10,290 bases of DNA from Actinomycetota bacterium (GTDB lineage Bacteria > Actinomycetota > Actinomycetes > S36-B12 > UBA5976), in NCBI GenBank assembly GCA_009918865.1, contig RGCY01000028.1, forward strand, positions 1 through 10,290. The letters are read 5' to 3'. Below, in pieces: positions 1-7,736 of this stretch. The first letter of the stretch is position 1, and every line of letters starts with the position of its first letter. A program made the translations under genes and the position numbers. The notes under the pieces are model-generated. The model did no database searches. It saw nothing but the letters and a program-made list of their open reading frames with translations, and was not told the origin of the DNA.

Positions 1-435
1 AGACGAGTCATAACCCCGGCCAAGCCCGGTCGCCACGCGCCGAGTGGACCGAAAATCAATGAAGATGAATCACCTTGGACCAAGCCAGAACTCAATGCTG
101 TGCGCAAACAGTTAGAAGTTGATTTGGCGAGGCAGCGAACAGTTGTGGCAGAAGCTGAGGATGCCGTTGCATCACTCATTCGTGATGGCGGAGAAGGTGC
201 CGGCGATGACCAAGCCGATGCCGGCACCAAGACATTCGAGCGTGAGCATGAACTCTCATTGCTCTACAACGCGCAAATGCTTCTGGAGCAAACCGAACGG
301 GCACTGCAACGGCTTGCCACGGGAAGTTACGGCAAGTGTGAAGACTGTGGTGGTGCCATTGGTAAGCATCGGCTCCAGTACATGCCGCGCGCAACGTTGT
401 GCCGGGTGTGCAAGGAGCGCGAAGACCGGCGCTGA
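1..435 (+). CDS. TraR/DksA-family C4 zinc-finger transcriptional regulator (5' partial)
   Basis: Proteins of this family bind RNA polymerase through the secondary channel; the actinobacterial members are little studied. The frame is open from base 1 with no stop and no start codon before GTG at 100. The residues before that GTG (NEDESPWTKPEL) match the conserved pre-coiled-coil segment of actinobacterial homologues, so the gene most likely begins upstream of the window and GTG 100 is internal. Counting from base 1, a basic, proline-rich tail (about 1-20) precedes a coiled coil with a GAGDDQADAG tip (about 66-75). A C4 zinc ribbon follows: CEDC (113-116), 17 residues, CRVC (134-137). The tip reads DxxDxG where E. 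coli DksA has DxxDxA, so activity at the polymerase active site cannot be assumed. It lies 21 nt before lspA. Family assignment is firm; the regulon is unknown. Confidence 0.9.
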   Translation, partial: RRVITPAKPGRHAPSGPKINEDESPWTKPELNAVRKQLEVDLARQRTVVAEAEDAVASLIRDGGEGAGDDQADAGTKTFEREHELSLLYNAQMLLEQTERALQRLATGSYGKCEDCGGAIGKHRLQYMPRATLCRVCKEREDRR

Positions 436-450
436 GCGCGCCACTAGGCT
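422..450 (+). promoter_or_regulatory. Putative leaderless promoter of lspA
   Basis: TAGGCT at 445-450 fits the actinobacterial -10 consensus TANNNT and is followed by exactly 6 nt before GTG 457, so transcription would begin on the start codon. A weak -35 match (AAGACC, 422-427, sharing GAC with TTGACA) sits 17 nt upstream, inside the end of the preceding gene. There is no convincing Shine-Dalgarno sequence before lspA, which agrees with leaderless expression. This is inferred from spacing and consensus only. Confidence 0.5.
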
Positions 451-456
451 CGCAAC

Positions 457-960
457 GTGACTGAGGTGTCCGCCGCGAGATTGCGCAGACGTGCACTGCT
501 CTACGCGTCTGCGCTTGTGGGTGCCGATCAGCTCGTGAAGATTGTGGCTGTCCACCAGTTGCAAAACTCTAGTGGTGTTGCGGTCTTTGGAAATTGGCTG
601 AGTTTCGTGCTTGCTCGCAATTCTGGTGCGGCCTTTTCTTTCGGTGCTGGCGGCTCGACGTGGATTTTCACAACGTTAGCCGTTGCTGTCGTGGTGGGCA
701 CGGTGTGGTTTTTTCCGCGGATTCGCGATTCACACGCCCAAGCCGCTGCCACGTTGCTCATTGGTGGGGCATCCGGAAATTTGCTCGACAGACTCTTTCG
801 CTCCCCAGGTGTGGGAATCGGACATGTGGTGGACTACATAAAGGTTCAGGACTTTCCGATTTTTAATATCGCAGACATGTGCATCACAGCTGCGGCAGTG
901 CTGTTCGTGTTCACGTCTCTGAGACCCAATCCACGCACTGGGGCATCTGATGAACGCTGA
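457..960 (+). CDS. lspA: Lipoprotein signal peptidase (signal peptidase II)
   Basis: LspA is the membrane aspartyl protease that removes signal peptides from prolipoproteins after diacylglyceryl transfer. The 167-residue product has the family's usual length, four hydrophobic segments and all conserved motifs: DQLVK (24-28), RNSGAAFSF (54-62), GGASGNLLDR (103-112), VVDYI (124-128) and FNIAD (136-140). The catalytic dyad is predicted as D126 and D140. The GTG start at 457 is chosen because a TANNNT box lies 6 nt before it and because it leaves a short basic N-terminus before the first helix. The gene overlaps the following pseudouridine synthase gene by 11 bp, a classic actinobacterial neighbour pair. 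The C-terminal tail is hydrophilic and likely cytosolic. Confidence 0.97.
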   Translation: MTEVSAARLRRRALLYASALVGADQLVKIVAVHQLQNSSGVAVFGNWLSFVLARNSGAAFSFGAGGSTWIFTTLAVAVVVGTVWFFPRIRDSHAQAAATLLIGGASGNLLDRLFRSPGVGIGHVVDYIKVQDFPIFNIADMCITAAAVLFVFTSLRPNPRTGASDER

Positions 961-1939
961 AAGCGCATCGAACGCAGGTTTTGAGGTTCGTGAGTGGGAT
1001 GTGCCAGAGGGTCTCGACGGTGACCGAGTGGACTCAGCTATCGCCCGCTTAACCGGATTGAGTCGCAGCAAGGCAACTGCCCTCATCGAAGCGGCGTGTG
1101 TGTGGCTGGACGAGCAGGTGCCCGCGAAGTCAGCTCGGGTCGTTGCAGGAGCGCGGCTGCGACTGCACATTCCGAACGCCGGTTCTGCACATGAGTCCGT
1201 GCACACGTCGACTAGCGATGCCGGTAGCGATGGATGCGAGGTCAACGCAACAGTTTTGTTTGAAGACGATGACATCATCGTTCTGGATAAGCCTGTCGGC
1301 ATGGCTGCGCATGCAAGCCCGGGTTGGGTTGGACCGACCGTCACTAGTTGGCTCACACGCCACGGCTATTCGCGTGCCCAGGTTGGCGCTGCTGAGCGCG
1401 AAGGCATCGTGCATCGACTCGATGTCGGCACATCGGGCGTCATGATTGTGGCTCGATCAGCGGTGGCCTACTCCGAACTCAAGTCGCAGTTCAAAGAACG
1501 TACGGTTGAGAAGATTTACCACACGGTTGTGCAAGGTCATCCCGATCCAGCATCAGGAACAATTGACGCACCCATTGACCGTCATCCCACAGCGGATTAT
1601 CGGTTCGCAGTTGTGTCTGGTGGGAAGCCATCAATCACCCACTACGACACATTGGAGATGTTCCGGTACGCCACGTTGCTTGGAATTCACCTCGAAACGG
1701 GTCGCACCCATCAGATTCGGGTGCACATGAGCGCGATTCGCCACCCTTGTGTCGGCGACACGGCCTACGGTGCCGACCCAGCGCTCGCCGCACGGCTAGG
1801 TTTGTCTCGGCAGTGGCTGCATGCCGTAAGGCTTGAAGTAACCCACCCTCGCACCAAGCAACGGGTGGAATTTGCGTCGGCGTATCCGGAGGATTTGCAG
1901 CACGCTTTGGACCTCTTGCGGGATTGGACGAATGGGTGA
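950..1939 (+). CDS. RluD-family 23S rRNA pseudouridine synthase
   Basis: This enzyme isomerises uridine to pseudouridine in large-subunit rRNA; RluD of E. coli acts on helix 69 of 23S rRNA. The 329-residue product has an N-terminal S4 RNA-binding domain (about 20-75, with LDGDRVDSAIARL and SRSKATALIEA). A serine- and glycine-rich linker follows, then the catalytic RluA/RsuA-type domain (about 98-315). The active-site motif is HRLDVGTSG with catalytic aspartate D158; ETGRTHQIRVHM and VGDTAYGAD are further family motifs. ATG 950 overlaps the end of lspA by 11 bp, and the stop overlaps the next start by 4 bp, so coupled translation is likely. Family assignment is firm; the exact target uridines are inferred from homology, so I give no gene symbol. 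Confidence 0.95.
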   Translation: MNAESASNAGFEVREWDVPEGLDGDRVDSAIARLTGLSRSKATALIEAACVWLDEQVPAKSARVVAGARLRLHIPNAGSAHESVHTSTSDAGSDGCEVNATVLFEDDDIIVLDKPVGMAAHASPGWVGPTVTSWLTRHGYSRAQVGAAEREGIVHRLDVGTSGVMIVARSAVAYSELKSQFKERTVEKIYHTVVQGHPDPASGTIDAPIDRHPTADYRFAVVSGGKPSITHYDTLEMFRYATLLGIHLETGRTHQIRVHMSAIRHPCVGDTAYGADPALAARLGLSRQWLHAVRLEVTHPRTKQRVEFASAYPEDLQHALDLLRDWTNG

Positions 1940-2829
1940 GTGACACAACAATGCTTGGCGGCGGCATCGCTATCGGCGAACCAGGTTCGGCGTTCACAGT
2001 TGGTCGTATGGGTTACGGCGCGATGCAACTCACCGGCCCTGGTGTTTGGGATATGCCGGCGGACATCGATGCCGCAATCACGTTGTTGCGCAGGGCTGTT
2101 GAACTTGGGGTCACGTTCATTGACACTGCTGACTCGTATGGTCCGCACACCAATGAAGAACTGATTCGACGTGCCCTGCACCCCTATGACGGGGTTGTTA
2201 TCGCGACCAAGGGTGGGCTAACACGGACCGGGCCGCATCGCTGGCATTCCGTAGGACGCCCTGAGTACCTGCGGCAATGTGTTGAAATGTCGCTGCGACG
2301 CTTGGCGATGGACTGTATTCCGCTCTACCAGTTGCACCGAGTTGATGACCAAATTCCGTTGGCAGATCAAATTGGAGAACTTGCCGCGCTGCGAGAAGAG
2401 GGCAAAATCGCACACATCGGGCTTTCTGAGGTGGATGTGCCGACTTTGCAGACTGCGCGTTCCATTACTCCCATTGCAAGTGTCCAGAACCGATTCAATG
2501 TGTTGTCAACTGGTTCTGCTCCAGTGCTGGAGCTCTGCGAGCAAGAGTCCATCGCGTTCATCCCGTGGTTCCCATTGAAGAACAAGGAACTTGCTCTGGA
2601 GAATCCGGATGATGCACAACGTTTTGCTGTGGTTGAGCGGATTGCGCAGGCAAATCGTGTCTCGGTGGCGCAGGTTGCGCTGGCGTGGCTCTTGCAGAAA
2701 TCGCCGGTGATGGTTCCAATTCCTGGAACTCGCTCACTGGCGCATCTCGAGGAAAATGTGGCGGCAGCGCAGGTCGTGCTGTCGGACGCAGACATGGCGG
2801 AACTAAACGCTCTCGGTCGCCCGGACTGA
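1936..2829 (+). CDS. Aldo/keto reductase, YdbC/PdxI-like
   Basis: This is an NAD(P)H-dependent carbonyl oxidoreductase with the (beta/alpha)8 aldo/keto reductase fold. With GTG 1936 as start (297 residues) the catalytic tetrad is D63, Y68, K92 and H134, in FIDTADSYG, VVIATKGG and LYQLHRVD. The C-terminal PIPGTRSLAHLEENV segment is the usual NADP phosphate-binding region. The LTGPGVW segment near residue 32 resembles the YdbC/PdxI subgroup, in which E. coli PdxI reduces pyridoxal; the substrate here is not determined. GTG 1936 is preferred over TTG 1924 because it makes a 4-bp GTGA overlap with the preceding stop; ATG 1951 is also possible. It is not part of the usual lspA-rluD-dnaE core and may be a lineage-specific passenger in the operon. 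Confidence 0.9.
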   Translation: MSDTTMLGGGIAIGEPGSAFTVGRMGYGAMQLTGPGVWDMPADIDAAITLLRRAVELGVTFIDTADSYGPHTNEELIRRALHPYDGVVIATKGGLTRTGPHRWHSVGRPEYLRQCVEMSLRRLAMDCIPLYQLHRVDDQIPLADQIGELAALREEGKIAHIGLSEVDVPTLQTARSITPIASVQNRFNVLSTGSAPVLELCEQESIAFIPWFPLKNKELALENPDDAQRFAVVERIAQANRVSVAQVALAWLLQKSPVMVPIPGTRSLAHLEENVAAAQVVLSDADMAELNALGRPD

Positions 2830-2836
2830 TGCGGCT

Positions 2837-5800
2837 ATGGGCGCATCCGATTCATTCGTTCATCTGCACGTTCACACAGAGTATTCGATGCTCGATGGGG
2901 CGGCGCGGATCGGAAACTTAGTTTCCAAAGCGGCTGAACTTGGTATGCCCGCGGTTGCCATGACCGACCATGGCAATGTCTTCGGAGCATTCGACTTCTA
3001 CAAAGCAGCCAAGGCTGCTGGCATCAAACCCATCATCGGAATTGAGGGGTATTACGCCCCTCAAGGGCGTGCATTGCGTCAGCCAATCGAGTTTGGCTCT
3101 GGCACCTTTGCCGATTCCGATAACGCAAGCGAAGATGGCAGCCTAGGCAGCAATCGTGGCCGCTTCAACTACACCCATATGACACTGCTTGCACGAACCA
3201 CTGAAGGCATGCATAACTTGTTTCGCCTTTCGAGTTTGGCAAGCATGGAAGGTTTCTACTACCACCCACGCTTTGATCAAGAACTTCTTGAACGCTATGG
3301 CAGTGGGCTCATTGGAACAACAGGTTGTCCTTCTGGTGAAGTGAACCGATGGCTGCAGGCTGGCAATTACGAAAAGGCACGTGCGACGGCGGCCACCATG
3401 CAGGACATTCTTGGCAAAGAGAATTACTTCTGCGAACTGATGGATCACGGCCTGGGTCTTGAGCGTCGCCATCGTGCTGACTTGTTGAAGATTGCGAAAG
3501 AACTCGGGCTCCCACTGCTAGCAACCAACGACTTGCACTACGTAGATGCGGCTGATGTTGATGTACACGACGTGGTGTTGTGTCTCGGCACACGCGCAAC
3601 TTTGAACGATCCCAAGCGTTTCCGCTTCGATGCTCGAGATTTCTACTTGAAAACCGCCGAAGAAATGCGTGAGGTTTGGCGAGATTTCCCAGAAGCGTGT
3701 GACAACACGCTTTTGGTTGCTGAACGATGTGACGTGGAGTTCAAGACCGACCAAGATTTGATGCCGCGGTTTGACGTGCCGCAGGGGCACACCGAGGACT
3801 CGTGGTTGCGCGAGGAACTGACCCGTGGACTACATACACGACTCGGCGCAGTAATTCCGGTTGAGTACCAAGAGCGAGCGGAATTTGAATTCTCGGTTTT
3901 GTCGAAAATGGGCTTCTCTGGGTACTTTCTGGTGGTTGCTGACCTCATCGCTTACGCCAAACGCAATCGGATTCGGGTGGGTCCGGGTCGTGGTTCTGTC
4001 GGAGGTTCCCTCATTGCCTACGCCCTAGGCATCACTGAGCTTGATCCCATAGAGCACGGTTTGCTATTCGAGCGGTTCTTGAACCCTGAACGGGTGTCGA
4101 TGCCCGACATCGACATGGACTTTGACGAGCGTTATCGCGGCGAGATGATTCGGTACGCAACTTCGAAGTACGGCGAAGATCGAGTTGCTCAAATCGTCAC
4201 CTACAACACCATTAAGGCTAAGGCTGCAATCAAAGACGCGTCGCGAGCACTGGGTATGCCTTACGCGCTCGGAGATCGCATCAACAAAGCGTTTCCCCCG
4301 GCAGTCATGGGCAAGGAAGTTTCGCTAGGTGCAGCATTCGATCCAAGTGACGAGCGCTTCCCCGAAACGGCAGAACTGCGTGCCCTGTATGACTCGGAGC
4401 CTGATGTTGCTCAAATCATTGACACTGCGCGAGGAATTGAGGGCCTGAAACGACAACCCGGTGTCCACGCCGCCGGTGTCATTATGTGCAGCAAGCCACT
4501 GCTCGATGTGATTCCGCTATGGCGACGTGAGCAAGATGGGGCAATCATCACGCAGTTCGACATGGGGACCTGCGAGAAGCTCGGTCTTCTAAAGATGGAT
4601 TTCCTGGGTCTTCGCAATCTCAGTGTCATCGACACTGCCCTTGAACATATTCAGCGGAATAAGGGCATAACGATTGCCGTTGAGGACTTACCATTTGATG
4701 ACAAAGCCACTTTCGAGCTGTTGTCACGAGGTGACACGCTCGGCGTGTTCCAACTCGATGGCGGCCCGATGCGCTCGTTGTTGAGATCCATGGTTCCTGA
4801 TTCCTTCGCGGATATCTCTGCGGTCATCGCTCTCTACCGGCCTGGTCCAATGGGAGAGAACTCGCACACCAAGTACGCAGATCGCAAGAACGGCCGGGAG
4901 CCGATCGAGCCACTGCACCCTGAATTAGCGGAGCCATTGGCAGACATTCTTGCTCCGACCTACGGCGTGATTGTGTATCAAGAACAAGTGCAGGCAATTG
5001 CGCAACGAGTTGCCGGCTATACGCAAGCAAAGGCAGACCTCTTACGTCGTGCTATGGGCAAGAAAAACGCTGAGATTTTGAATGCAGAGTTCCCACCATT
5101 TAGTGATGGCATGCGGGAGCGTGGATTCTCCGATGACGCAATCGACCGCTTGTGGCAAATTCTGGTTCCGTTCAGTGACTATGCATTTAACAAGGCTCAC
5201 ACCGTCGGCTATGCCATGTTGTCGTATTGGACTGCATATCTGAAAGCCAACTTCCCAACTGAATATCTCGCGGCTCTGCTCACCAGCGTGAAGGACGACA
5301 AGGACAAGTCGGCTGTCTATCTCAACGAATGTCGCAACATGCGCATTCGCGTGCTACCTCCGGACATCAACTCTTCAGATGCAGATTTCACGCCAGTTGA
5401 CGATGAAATCCGCTTTGGTCTGACCGCAATTCGCAATGTTGGTCAGGCTGCAGTGCAGTCTGTCGTGACTGAACGTCAAGAGCATGGTCCATACCGCGAC
5501 ATTCATGACTTCTTTGCTCGAGTTGATGCGAGTGTGTGCAACAAGCGCCTCGTTGAAAGTCTGGTCAAGGCCGGAGCCTTCGACTCGCTTGGGCATGTGC
5601 GCAAGGCCCTTGTTGCAGTACACGCCGATCTTGTCGACGCGGCGATGGAAACAAAGCGTGCTGCCTCGGTCGGTCAGTTTGACCTGTTCGCTGATGCCGG
5701 TGGCGACGTCACCGGTTCGATTGTGTCCATTCCGGCTTTGGATGAATGGGATAAACGCACACTGTTGACGCATGAACGCGAAATGCTCGGTTGGTATGTC

Positions 5801-6382
5801 TCTGATCATCCGCTCAATGGCCTGGAGCATGTTCTGGCCCGTGCCGCAGACACATCAATTGCACATCTCGCCGAGCGTGGCGCCGGGGCAGTCGTGACAT
5901 TGGCGGGCATGGTGTCGTCAGTCCAACGACGCGTCACCAAACAGGGCAAACCGTGGGCGTCCTTAGTCCTAGAGGATGTTTCGGGAAGCACAGAAGTCAT
6001 GGTTTTTCCTAAGACCTATGACGCAGTCGCAGGTTTATTGGTGGAAGACATGGTCGTTGCCATCCGGGCTCGGGTGGATGAGCGCGATGAAGCCCAACGA
6101 GTAAGCGCCACCGACATCACTGCGGTTGACACCGAGGCTGGACACCGGGGGCCGGTCGTGTTGACATTGCAGGCTGCCCGTTGTGTGCCGGTCATGATGA
6201 ACCGCTTGAAAGACATCCTTGCCGTCCATCCAGGACCAGTGGACGTGCATCTGAAATTGATGAATGGCGAGCGTGTAACCGTTGTCAAATTGGATGACGA
6301 CCTGCGAGTCACTCCCACGACTGCATTGTTTGGGGACATCAAGGCTCTGTTTGGCCCAGGGGTCCTTGGTGGCGCGGCATGA
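2837..6382 (+). CDS. dnaE: DNA polymerase III alpha subunit (DnaE1 replicase)
   Basis: This is the catalytic subunit of the chromosomal replicase. Its 1181 residues match the length of actinobacterial DnaE1. The N-terminal PHP domain (about 7-290) keeps all nine predicted metal ligands: H11, H13, D20, H45, E70, H114, C164, D232 and H234. Mycobacterial DnaE1 proofreads through this site, so a 3'-5' exonuclease activity is expected. The palm carries PDIDMDFD (423-430) and KMDFLGLR with D588, giving the catalytic acidic triad; PGRGSVGGS precedes them. A helix-hairpin-helix region lies near 860-880, the internal beta-clamp motif QFDLF at 947-951, and an OB-fold at about 1015-1095. ATG 2837 is 7 nt after the reductase stop, without a clear Shine-Dalgarno. 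The stop overlaps the next ATG as ATGA. Confidence 0.98.
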   Translation: MGASDSFVHLHVHTEYSMLDGAARIGNLVSKAAELGMPAVAMTDHGNVFGAFDFYKAAKAAGIKPIIGIEGYYAPQGRALRQPIEFGSGTFADSDNASEDGSLGSNRGRFNYTHMTLLARTTEGMHNLFRLSSLASMEGFYYHPRFDQELLERYGSGLIGTTGCPSGEVNRWLQAGNYEKARATAATMQDILGKENYFCELMDHGLGLERRHRADLLKIAKELGLPLLATNDLHYVDAADVDVHDVVLCLGTRATLNDPKRFRFDARDFYLKTAEEMREVWRDFPEACDNTLLVAERCDVEFKTDQDLMPRFDVPQGHTEDSWLREELTRGLHTRLGAVIPVEYQERAEFEFSVLSKMGFSGYFLVVADLIAYAKRNRIRVGPGRGSVGGSLIAYALGITELDPIEHGLLFERFLNPERVSMPDIDMDFDERYRGEMIRYATSKYGEDRVAQIVTYNTIKAKAAIKDASRALGMPYALGDRINKAFPPAVMGKEVSLGAAFDPSDERFPETAELRALYDSEPDVAQIIDTARGIEGLKRQPGVHAAGVIMCSKPLLDVIPLWRREQDGAIITQFDMGTCEKLGLLKMDFLGLRNLSVIDTALEHIQRNKGITIAVEDLPFDDKATFELLSRGDTLGVFQLDGGPMRSLLRSMVPDSFADISAVIALYRPGPMGENSHTKYADRKNGREPIEPLHPELAEPLADILAPTYGVIVYQEQVQAIAQRVAGYTQAKADLLRRAMGKKNAEILNAEFPPFSDGMRERGFSDDAIDRLWQILVPFSDYAFNKAHTVGYAMLSYWTAYLKANFPTEYLAALLTSVKDDKDKSAVYLNECRNMRIRVLPPDINSSDADFTPVDDEIRFGLTAIRNVGQAAVQSVVTERQEHGPYRDIHDFFARVDASVCNKRLVESLVKAGAFDSLGHVRKALVAVHADLVDAAMETKRAASVGQFDLFADAGGDVTGSIVSIPALDEWDKRTLLTHEREMLGWYVSDHPLNGLEHVLARAADTSIAHLAERGAGAVVTLAGMVSSVQRRVTKQGKPWASLVLEDVSGSTEVMVFPKTYDAVAGLLVEDMVVAIRARVDERDEAQRVSATDITAVDTEAGHRGPVVLTLQAARCVPVMMNRLKDILAVHPGPVDVHLKLMNGERVTVVKLDDDLRVTPTTALFGDIKALFGPGVLGGAA

Positions 6383-6906
6383 CTCGTAGTTCTGAGAATC
6401 TTGCAGTGCGACTTCGCAGGGGTAGTCCGTTAGTGCAGGCGGCGATAGTGGCAACTGCACTCATTCCTGTCGCCGCACCTGCATGGGTGCATCTGCGGCC
6501 GCGAGTTGTTGCCGTGAGTGATCAGGGCATGGGTGTCTTCGATGAAGGCGCTGCCGCAAAGGTCTTCGGAGCGGATGTCACTTTTGCTGTCATCACGGCA
6601 ATCGTCGCTCTCATCAGTGCTTCGGTTGCTGTTTTGCCTGCCCGCACTGAGCACCTGACCGCGAGTGCGGTCGTGCTTGGTGCAGCGCTTCAGCTCGGAT
6701 TCTCCAGTCTGGTTCTGGTTGTTGGTCCGTTCATTGATGGTGTTGACGCACATTGGGATGCGCCATTTCCGCCGGAGCGCCTTGCAGTGGGTGCGACTTT
6801 GATTGAGCCGGCCCGCGTTCACGCCTATGGTGTGTTGGCCGCGGCACCACTGATGTGGCTGGTCGTTGTTCTAATTGCCTCAGCAGTTCGGTCAGACAAG
6901 CGCTAG
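6379..6906 (+). CDS. Uncharacterised four-helix membrane protein downstream of dnaE
   Basis: I do not recognise a function. The 175-residue product has four hydrophobic stretches at about 18-38, 67-87, 93-116 and 149-170. A soluble loop of about 28 residues lies between the first two and one of about 30 between the last two. The basic N-terminus (RLRR) suggests that end is cytosolic. Its general shape, including APAW at the end of helix 1 and FGADVTF before helix 2, resembles the actinobacterial DUF2567 family, but I cannot confirm this without a profile search. The ATG overlaps the dnaE stop as ATGA, so its translation is probably coupled to dnaE. It ends 4 bp from the stop of the convergent gene, leaving no room for a conventional terminator. 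Confidence 0.85.
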   Translation: MTRSSENLAVRLRRGSPLVQAAIVATALIPVAAPAWVHLRPRVVAVSDQGMGVFDEGAAAKVFGADVTFAVITAIVALISASVAVLPARTEHLTASAVVLGAALQLGFSSLVLVVGPFIDGVDAHWDAPFPPERLAVGATLIEPARVHAYGVLAAAPLMWLVVVLIASAVRSDKR

Positions 6907-6910
6907 AGAA

Positions 6911-7588
6911 TTAATTGGCCTGATCTGGTTGCAGCCTCTCGGCGGATAACGGAATTGACGGCAGCAATCGCGCAGCGGCAATTTCGTCAACGAGAAACCT
7001 GCAGGCAGTCTCAAGTCGTATCAGTGTGGTGGGCGCCTCGAGCAACTGCTGACGTTTCTGCGTCGGCAGAGGCACAGCGGCAGTCAACACGAATGACAAC
7101 AAGTGTGGGTCATCGGGTAAATCCGAGATGTCCGTGTCATCGTCTGCGATAAGGCTGCGATATCGCGCGAAGAGTGCGGTAGCACGCACACCTGCGGCTC
7201 GCGTGGCTGAGTCTTCAGCCGCGGACTCTGTGTCTTCGGGCAACCACCGCACACGAGCCTTGAGGTAGGGGCTACCGTCCTCAAGGATGTCAATGACCTC
7301 AAAGCGACGATGTCCAATTGTGGTGATGTCGCTGCGCCCGTCTGGATATGCATCCACGTCGCCAACTCGGGCGCTGGTGCCGATCGGGTACCAACTGCGA
7401 CCGTTGTGGTCCACCACGCGCGTCGCCACAATGCCGAATTCACGTTGATCTTCTGGTGCTGCCAGGACATCGCGTAGTAATTGGCGGTAGCGCGGCTCAA
7501 AAATGTGCATCGGGAATACCAGTCCGGGCACCAACACTGTGTCTAACGGAAAAAGCCCGATGACGCTGGAGTTATCGGGCTCGGACAC
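6911..7588 (-). CDS. Stand-alone LON substrate-binding-domain protein
   Basis: The 225-residue product matches the N-terminal (substrate-recognition) domain of Lon protease but carries neither the AAA+ ATPase nor the Ser-Lys protease domain. The hallmark FPLDTVLVPG..FPMHIFEPRY lies at residues 13-34. Conserved FGIVATR and ISDITTIGHRRFEVI-type strands and a helical C-terminal half follow. Such proteins are common in Actinobacteria; their role is unproven, perhaps a protein-binding adaptor. The frame stays open upstream to 8035, but that extension is arginine- and cysteine-rich, has no family similarity and lies antisense to another gene. GTG 7588 is chosen because it begins just before the conserved domain and sits 6 nt after a TACCGT -10 box. 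It converges on the dnaE-block membrane gene. Confidence 0.92.
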   Translation of the reverse strand: MSEPDNSSVIGLFPLDTVLVPGLVFPMHIFEPRYRQLLRDVLAAPEDQREFGIVATRVVDHNGRSWYPIGTSARVGDVDAYPDGRSDITTIGHRRFEVIDILEDGSPYLKARVRWLPEDTESAAEDSATRAAGVRATALFARYRSLIADDDTDISDLPDDPHLLSFVLTAAVPLPTQKRQQLLEAPTTLIRLETACRFLVDEIAAARLLPSIPLSAERLQPDQAN

Positions 7589-7594
7589 GGGACC

Positions 7595-7623
7595 ACGGTA
7601 CGACCCCGGCCGTCGTTTGTCTG
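7595..7623 (-). promoter_or_regulatory. Putative leaderless promoter of the LON-domain gene
   Basis: On the minus strand, CAGACA (7618-7623; four of six matches to TTGACA) and TACCGT (7595-7600; fits TANNNT) are separated by 17 nt. Six nucleotides then precede the GTG start at 7588. Transcription would begin at the start codon. The same TACCGTGG string, with the same spacing to its start, precedes the gene at 8120-8752. Confidence 0.55.
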
Positions 7624-7701
7624 CCAAGCCCTGTGTCTTTGCCGGAGGCTTGCAATGCGCTTTCATGGGTGCCGACCCGGTGGCAGCAGTCCTATGGGGT
7701 G

Positions 7702-7730
7702 ACGGCAAGCGTCGTTTCGCGTGGCATTCT
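7702..7730 (+). promoter_or_regulatory. Weak putative leaderless promoter of the Arg-rich membrane protein gene
   Basis: CATTCT (7725-7730) keeps the two most conserved -10 positions (A2 and T6) and lies 6 nt before ATG 7737. ACGGCA (7702-7707), 17 nt further up, is only a three-of-six -35 match. The placement agrees with the other leaderless candidates in the window, but the match is weak. The rest of 7589-7736 shows only a CGTCGTTT string repeated at 7611 and, shifted by one base, GTCGTTT at 7711. Confidence 0.3.
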
Positions 7731-7736
7731 GCGGCC

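Noticed and set aside
119..460. Alternative plus-strand frame over the TraR/DksA gene
   Set aside because: The overlapping frame has the C4 zinc ribbon and coiled coil; this one has no family features.
730..1356. 208-codon minus-strand open frame across lspA and rluD
   Set aside because: It is antisense to two well-supported genes and its translation is serine-rich with no recognisable domain.
5375..5830. 151-codon minus-strand open frame inside dnaE
   Set aside because: It is antisense to conserved DnaE coding sequence, with no recognisable motif.
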